From: CAYRVX01 sp964642165
GTDB taxonomy: Bacteria; Planctomycetota; Phycisphaerae; SM23-33
NCBI GenBank assembly: GCA_964642165.1
Contig: CAZXOC010000196.1
Span: forward strand, 1 to 14,617
DNA: 14,617 bases
Direction: 5' to 3'
Part shown: piece after piece, positions 10,791-14,617 of the stretch
Position numbering within the stretch: the first letter of the stretch is position 1
Layout of the letters: each line of letters begins with the position of its first letter
Notes under the pieces: generated by a model
Database searches by the model: none
Seen by the model: the letters and a program-made list of their open reading frames with translations, nothing else
Told to the model about the DNA's origin: nothing
Translations under genes and position numbers: made by a program

Positions 10791-13396
10791 AACGCGCATG
10801 GATCGCCGCGGCGCTGCTGGCCGCCTCCTGGCTGCTGGGGCTGAGCTACTACCATGCGGCGAGCTGGGTGGCGTGGGCGCTGCTCGTCGGCGCCGGCGTG
10901 GTGCTGATGGGCGGGCTCGCCGAGCGGCGGATCCGCTGGCCTGTAGCGCTGGTCTCGGCCGCGCTGCTTGCCCCCGTCGCGGTGCTGGCGCCCTGGCCGC
11001 AGAAGGCGGCCGTGCTGCTGCTCGGCGCGGGGCTGCTCCTGCACGGGCTGTCCATCCCGCGGCGCTGGCCGACCCGCCTGGCCACCGCGATGCTGGCCGC
11101 GGGCGCGGTGCTGCTGGTCCAGGCCGTGGCGATGGCGGCCTACGAGAGCTTCACCGCCCGCCGGCCGGACCTGCCCGACGCCCTGACGCGCCTGGGGGTC
11201 TGGCTTGGCGGCCTGGCCGGGTTCGACCTGTCCGTCGAGGGGAGCAACCTCGCGCTGTTCTCCATGCGCCGCGTCCACCGGCTCGGGGCGACGTGGGCGC
11301 TGCTGGCCGACCCCGTCACGGTGTGCTTCCTCGTCGGCGGGGTGGTGCTGATCGCCCTGGAGCGTTGGGCGGCGTCGGCCAACGGGCAGCGGGGCGGGTG
11401 GCGCCGTCTGGCGCCGATGGGGCGATTCGCCGCCGCGGTGGCGCTCTGGCTGCCGCTGCGGGCGCTCATCCTGACGGCCCTCTACATGCACCGCGCCCTG
11501 CGCACCGGCTACGACGACCCGCTGGACCTGATGAACCAGTTCTGGAGCCCGTGGGTGCACCTGGTGCTGCTGGCCGGGCCGGTCCTGCTGGCGTGGCGTT
11601 TCGTGCGCCCGTCGGGCAAGCGCGACGACGCGCCGCCCGTGCGTCCGGCGGGTCCGAAGTGGCAGCCGGCCGCCGCCGCCGTCGTGGCGCTGCTGGCCGT
11701 GGCCGCCCTGACGGCGGGCATCGCGTGGGACCCCGTCGGCGAGCGCAAGGGCGGGCGCATCCTCGTCGACGAACGCCGCTCCCAGTTGCCCTGGCCGGGC
11801 AAGACGTTCGACAGCACGCGGACCGACAGGCCGTTCGACCGGGACTGGTACGGGCACGCCTCCAGCTACAACTACGCGTGCCTGTACGACTACTGCTCTC
11901 GCTTCTACACGATGTCGCGCCTCGACGGGACGATCGGCGACGACGCCCTCCGCGACTGCGACGTGCTCTTCCTGAAGGTGCCCTCCGGGCCCTACTCCCC
12001 CACCGAGATCGCCGCCATCCGCCGCTTCGTCAATCGCGGCGGCGGCGTGCTGCTGCTCGGCGAGCACACGAACTTCGGCGGCTCGGGCGTCCACCTCAAC
12101 CAGATCGCGCAAACGTTCGGCTTCCGCTTCCGCTACGACTGCGCGTTCGGCATGGACTCCGTCTTCCGCCAGCGCTATACCCCGGCGCTCGCGCCGCACC
12201 CCGTCGTCCAGCACACCGGGCCGATCGACTTCGCCACGTCGTGCACCCTCGACGTCGCCGGCGCCGGCGGGCGGGCCGTCATCCAGGACACCGGCCTGAA
12301 GAACCTCCACGCCGACTACCACGTCAGCAACTACTACCCCCAGGCCGAAAACCACCCCCACATGCGCTACGGCGCGTTCGTGCAGCTTTGGGCCGCCCGC
12401 GACGGGGCGGGACGCGTCCTGGCCTTCACCGATTCCACGATCTTCTCGGACTTCGCCTTCTTCGAGCCCGGCAAGAGCGAACTGATGCTCGGCATGCTCG
12501 AATGGCTCAACCACAGGAACCGCCTGTTCGATCCGCGGGCGCTGCTGGTGCTCATCGGGGCGCTGCTGGCCGCCGGGGCACTGGCGCTCGGCCGCCCGTG
12601 CGACGCCAACTGGCCGCTGCTGGTGGCGGCCGGAGCGCTCGGCTGGCTCGTCGCGATCGTCGGCGTCCACGCCGCCCACCGCGCCGCCATGCCCCTCCCG
12701 AAGGCCCTTCGCCCGATGGTCCGCGTGACGATGGACCGGACCGTTTCGGCCGCGCCGCTGCCACGCAACGGGTTCATCGCCGGCAAGGACGACGCCTTCG
12801 GACTCTTCGAGCGATCCATCCTGCGCCTGGGGTACTTCACGCGGCGAGCCTCGGGCGACGCCGTCACCGACGCCCGACTCGTCGTGGTCCTCCATCCCAG
12901 CCGCACCGTCACCCCCGCGTTCGGCGATCGGCTCGTCGAGTACGTCGCGGGGGGCGGCCAACTGCTCGTGCTCGACTCGCCGGAGAACGCCGCGTCGACG
13001 GCGAACAGCCTGCTGCACCCGTTCGGGCTGGAGGTCAGGCGAACCGCCCGCCTGCGGGGCCTGCTCGAGCCGCAGCGCCCCTGGCCGGTCGTCGCCGTGC
13101 CGTCGGCCTGGGAGGTTCGCGGCGGCGAGGTGCTGGCCCGTATCGCCGGGCGCCCGGTCGCCGCCGTGAAGCGTCACGGCAAGGGCGCCGTGTGGGTGGT
13201 CGGCTTCGCCTCGCGCTTCACCGACGCGCGGATGGGCGTCATCGGTGACGTCGTGCCCACCGGCGAGCTGCGAAAGGTCTACGACCTGGAGTACGCCCTG
13301 CTGGAGGCGATCGTCGAGGCCGCCCCGACGACCCGCCCCGCCACGGCGCCCGCGAGCCCGCGCGCGGCGAGCCGCCCGGCGACGCCCCGCGAGTGA
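10787..13396 (+). CDS. Large membrane protein, paralogue of the upstream gene, two DUF4350-like modules
   Basis: The protein has 869 aa. ATG 10787 overlaps the upstream stop (ATGA) and has AAAGGGGGT about 6 nt before it. Residues 5-290 contain about 8 hydrophobic segments; a Cys (DPVTVCFLVGG) followed 45 residues later by LPLRALI resembles the Cys/Arg spacing of archaeosortase-like proteins, but weakly. Module 1 (about 320-570) has LRDCDVLFLKVP, FVNRGGGVLLLGEHT and GRVLAFTDSTIFSD. Two membrane helices follow (about 585-640). Module 2 (about 660-840) has DARLVVVLHPS, YVAGGGQLLVLDSPEN and GKGAVWVVGFASRFTD. The tail is disordered (TTRPATAPASP, then ASRPATPRE). Architecture and order match the upstream protein, except that this one has no cadherin-like insert. 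No ATPase or transport motif is visible. Role unknown; a paired membrane complex is inferred. Confidence 0.82.
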   Translation: MKRAWIAAALLAASWLLGLSYYHAASWVAWALLVGAGVVLMGGLAERRIRWPVALVSAALLAPVAVLAPWPQKAAVLLLGAGLLLHGLSIPRRWPTRLATAMLAAGAVLLVQAVAMAAYESFTARRPDLPDALTRLGVWLGGLAGFDLSVEGSNLALFSMRRVHRLGATWALLADPVTVCFLVGGVVLIALERWAASANGQRGGWRRLAPMGRFAAAVALWLPLRALILTALYMHRALRTGYDDPLDLMNQFWSPWVHLVLLAGPVLLAWRFVRPSGKRDDAPPVRPAGPKWQPAAAAVVALLAVAALTAGIAWDPVGERKGGRILVDERRSQLPWPGKTFDSTRTDRPFDRDWYGHASSYNYACLYDYCSRFYTMSRLDGTIGDDALRDCDVLFLKVPSGPYSPTEIAAIRRFVNRGGGVLLLGEHTNFGGSGVHLNQIAQTFGFRFRYDCAFGMDSVFRQRYTPALAPHPVVQHTGPIDFATSCTLDVAGAGGRAVIQDTGLKNLHADYHVSNYYPQAENHPHMRYGAFVQLWAARDGAGRVLAFTDSTIFSDFAFFEPGKSELMLGMLEWLNHRNRLFDPRALLVLIGALLAAGALALGRPCDANWPLLVAAGALGWLVAIVGVHAAHRAAMPLPKALRPMVRVTMDRTVSAAPLPRNGFIAGKDDAFGLFERSILRLGYFTRRASGDAVTDARLVVVLHPSRTVTPAFGDRLVEYVAGGGQLLVLDSPENAASTANSLLHPFGLEVRRTARLRGLLEPQRPWPVVAVPSAWEVRGGEVLARIAGRPVAAVKRHGKGAVWVVGFASRFTDARMGVIGDVVPTGELRKVYDLEYALLEAIVEAAPTTRPATAPASPRAASRPATPRE

Positions 13397-13411
13397 CCGG
13401 ACTCAACCCCG

Positions 13412-14359
13412 ATGATCCCCACGCCCCAGCGCGTGCGAGCCAACCGCCTCTGGAGCGCGGGCCTCGCCCTCGTCGTCGGGGCCTGCGTGGCCGCCGCGGC
13501 GTGGATCGCCTCGCCCGGCCCGGCCGCCGTCTGGATCGCGATCGCCGCGGCGGCGGTGACGGCCGGCGGGCTGTACCGCTTCGGCACCCGCGTCTGGCGG
13601 CGGCGCAGGAAGGTCCTTGCGCGCCCCCTCCCGCGGGCCTGGGAGCGGATCCTGAACGAGCGCGTCGCCTTCTACCGCGCCCTGCCGGACGACCGGAAGC
13701 GGCGCTTCCGCCGGCTCGTGGCGATCTTCCTGGACGAGACGCCCATCGCCGCGACCGGCTGCGAGCTGGACGACCCCGCCCAGGTGCTCATCGCCGCCGG
13801 GGCCGTCATCCCCATCCTCGGCCTCGACGACTGGGAGTACGGCATGTTGCGCGAGGTGATCCTGCGTGCGGGCCAGTTCGAGGCGCGGAGCCGCCCGACG
13901 GACCGGGCCGAGCCGCTGCTCGGCATGGTCGGCAGCCCCGGCGGCGCGTTCACCGGCGCGCTGGTGCTGTCGAGGGACGACCTGCTCGGCGGCTTCGAGG
14001 CGGCCGACAAGTCCAACGTCGCCATCCACGAGTTCGCGCACCTGGTGGACATGGCCGACGGGGCGGTGGACGGCGTGCCGGCCTCGCTGCCGCGGCGGGA
14101 GTTGCGCTCCTGGCTGGACCTCGTGCGGCGCGAGATGCAGCAGGGCTCGGCGGACTGGTCGGACATCCCCGCATACGCCTTCACCGCCGAGCAGGAGTTC
14201 TTCGCCGTGGCGGCGGAGTACTTCTTCGAGGCCCCGGCCGAGCTCGCCGAGCGCCACCCGGAACTCTACGAAATGCTCCGGCGCATCTTCCGCCAGGACC
14301 CGCGGGGGCTCTCCCGGGGGGCCTCGCCCCACCCGCGCGGGCCGAAAGATCCTTCCTGA
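13412..14359 (+). CDS. mtfA: MtfA-type zinc-dependent peptidase (M90) with membrane anchor
   Basis: The zinc site is H206-E207-F-A-H210 in AIHEFAHLVDMADG, followed by the GVP turn. The third ligand is probably E269 in AAEYFFEAP, 63 residues after H206, the same spacing I recall for E. coli MtfA (H149, H153, E212). The upstream substrate-cleft segment includes FLDETPIAATG and a GSPGGAFTGALVLSR strand. At 315 aa it is about 50 residues longer than E. coli MtfA. The extra length is two hydrophobic helices at about 13-34 and 38-58, so it is probably membrane bound with the peptidase in the cytoplasm. E. coli MtfA binds the repressor Mlc and acts as an aminopeptidase; no Mlc or PTS gene is seen here. 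It starts 15 bp after the membrane-protein gene and has no clear SD, so it probably belongs to the same transcript. The tail is P/R/G-rich. Confidence 0.88.
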   Translation: MIPTPQRVRANRLWSAGLALVVGACVAAAAWIASPGPAAVWIAIAAAAVTAGGLYRFGTRVWRRRRKVLARPLPRAWERILNERVAFYRALPDDRKRRFRRLVAIFLDETPIAATGCELDDPAQVLIAAGAVIPILGLDDWEYGMLREVILRAGQFEARSRPTDRAEPLLGMVGSPGGAFTGALVLSRDDLLGGFEAADKSNVAIHEFAHLVDMADGAVDGVPASLPRRELRSWLDLVRREMQQGSADWSDIPAYAFTAEQEFFAVAAEYFFEAPAELAERHPELYEMLRRIFRQDPRGLSRGASPHPRGPKDPS

Positions 14360-14617
14360 GATCGACTTCTGCCGTTCTTGGCAGCGCGAACGCCGCGGAT
14401 TCCAGAGGTTCTCCGCAAACGGCCCTGGAGTTCCTGGAAACCACGGCCTGGTCCAGATCAAGGGTACACTTTCCCGCCCGGCCTCCGGGCTTGGCAGGAG
14501 CGTATACCTTTGTCATACAGACGGTTGCGGACAACGTGCCCGGGGCAGGCCGGCCTGGTTCAGAACGGGCCGGCTCGGGGTAACGCTCTTCTCTTCGCCC
14601 CGAGGGGGCGGAAAGGG
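14360..14617. other. Right-edge intergenic stretch, no gene seen
   Basis: I find no coding sequence, tRNA or convincing terminator. A short GC hairpin (GCCCGG-CCT-CCGGGC, about 14476-14490) has no T-run. CTCGGGG and CCCCGAG near the right end could pair across a 17-nt loop. TTGGCA (14491-14496), 17 bp, CATACA (14514-14519) is a poor promoter candidate for a gene beyond the window. Confidence 0.45.

Noticed and set aside
7779..10799. Full-length minus-strand open frame opposite the 1007-aa gene, and a similar 897-aa frame at 10484-13177
   Set aside because: Arg/Gln/Ala/His-rich translation without domains, opposite genes with clear motifs; a GC-bias artefact.
13393..14583. 396-residue frame starting at GTG 13393
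   Set aside because: It overlaps the peptidase in another frame and has no motif, whereas the 13412 frame carries HEFAH and the rest of the M90 signature.

Overview
The window is GC-rich DNA packed with genes on both strands. It looks like a Planctomycetota chromosome (Phycisphaerae-like), probably from an environmental genome. I infer this from the A/P/T/R-rich protein tails, the large multi-domain membrane proteins with DUF4350-like modules, and small proteins of a type I associate with that phylum. No rRNA, tRNA, CRISPR array, insertion sequence or integrase is visible.

Layout. (1) 1-1389, minus strand: a 2'-5' RNA ligase family protein cut by the window edge, and the 16S rRNA methyltransferase rsmG. 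(2) 1390-2912, minus strand: a degraded stretch with a gene remnant, then a compact run of two or three small genes of unknown function (47, 93 and 154 aa). (3) 3054-4529, plus strand: a glycine-tailed RRM RNA-binding protein of the cold-inducible type, a 51-aa lysine-rich protein, and a SAM-dependent methyltransferase flanked by two related basic mini-ORFs. (4) 4757-5269: an EVE/PUA-like protein, less GC-rich than its surroundings. (5) 5566-7632: an exported 688-aa protein made almost wholly of 87 consecutive short units, each starting with Cys and mostly seven residues long (consensus C-P-x-x-x-T-x). It has its own promoter and a strong intrinsic terminator. (6) 7767-14359: three closely packed genes. 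Two are large paralogous membrane proteins with an overlapping stop/start, each carrying two glutaminase-fold (DUF4350-like) modules. The third is an MtfA-type zinc peptidase.

Most unusual. The Cys-heptad protein is the best candidate for something undescribed: a secreted, proline-broken, potentially heavily disulfide-linked fibre or coat protein. Second is a 107-residue cadherin/Ig-like segment spliced in frame into the first DUF4350-like module of the 1007-aa protein. It is flanked by a short direct repeat, and removing it restores a gapless match with the neighbouring paralogue. A shared CGTGRTAG element precedes four plus-strand genes; in two of them it lies 6 nt before the start codon, which suggests extended -10 promoters and possibly leaderless transcripts.

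All functions come from reading motifs by eye; no database search was possible.
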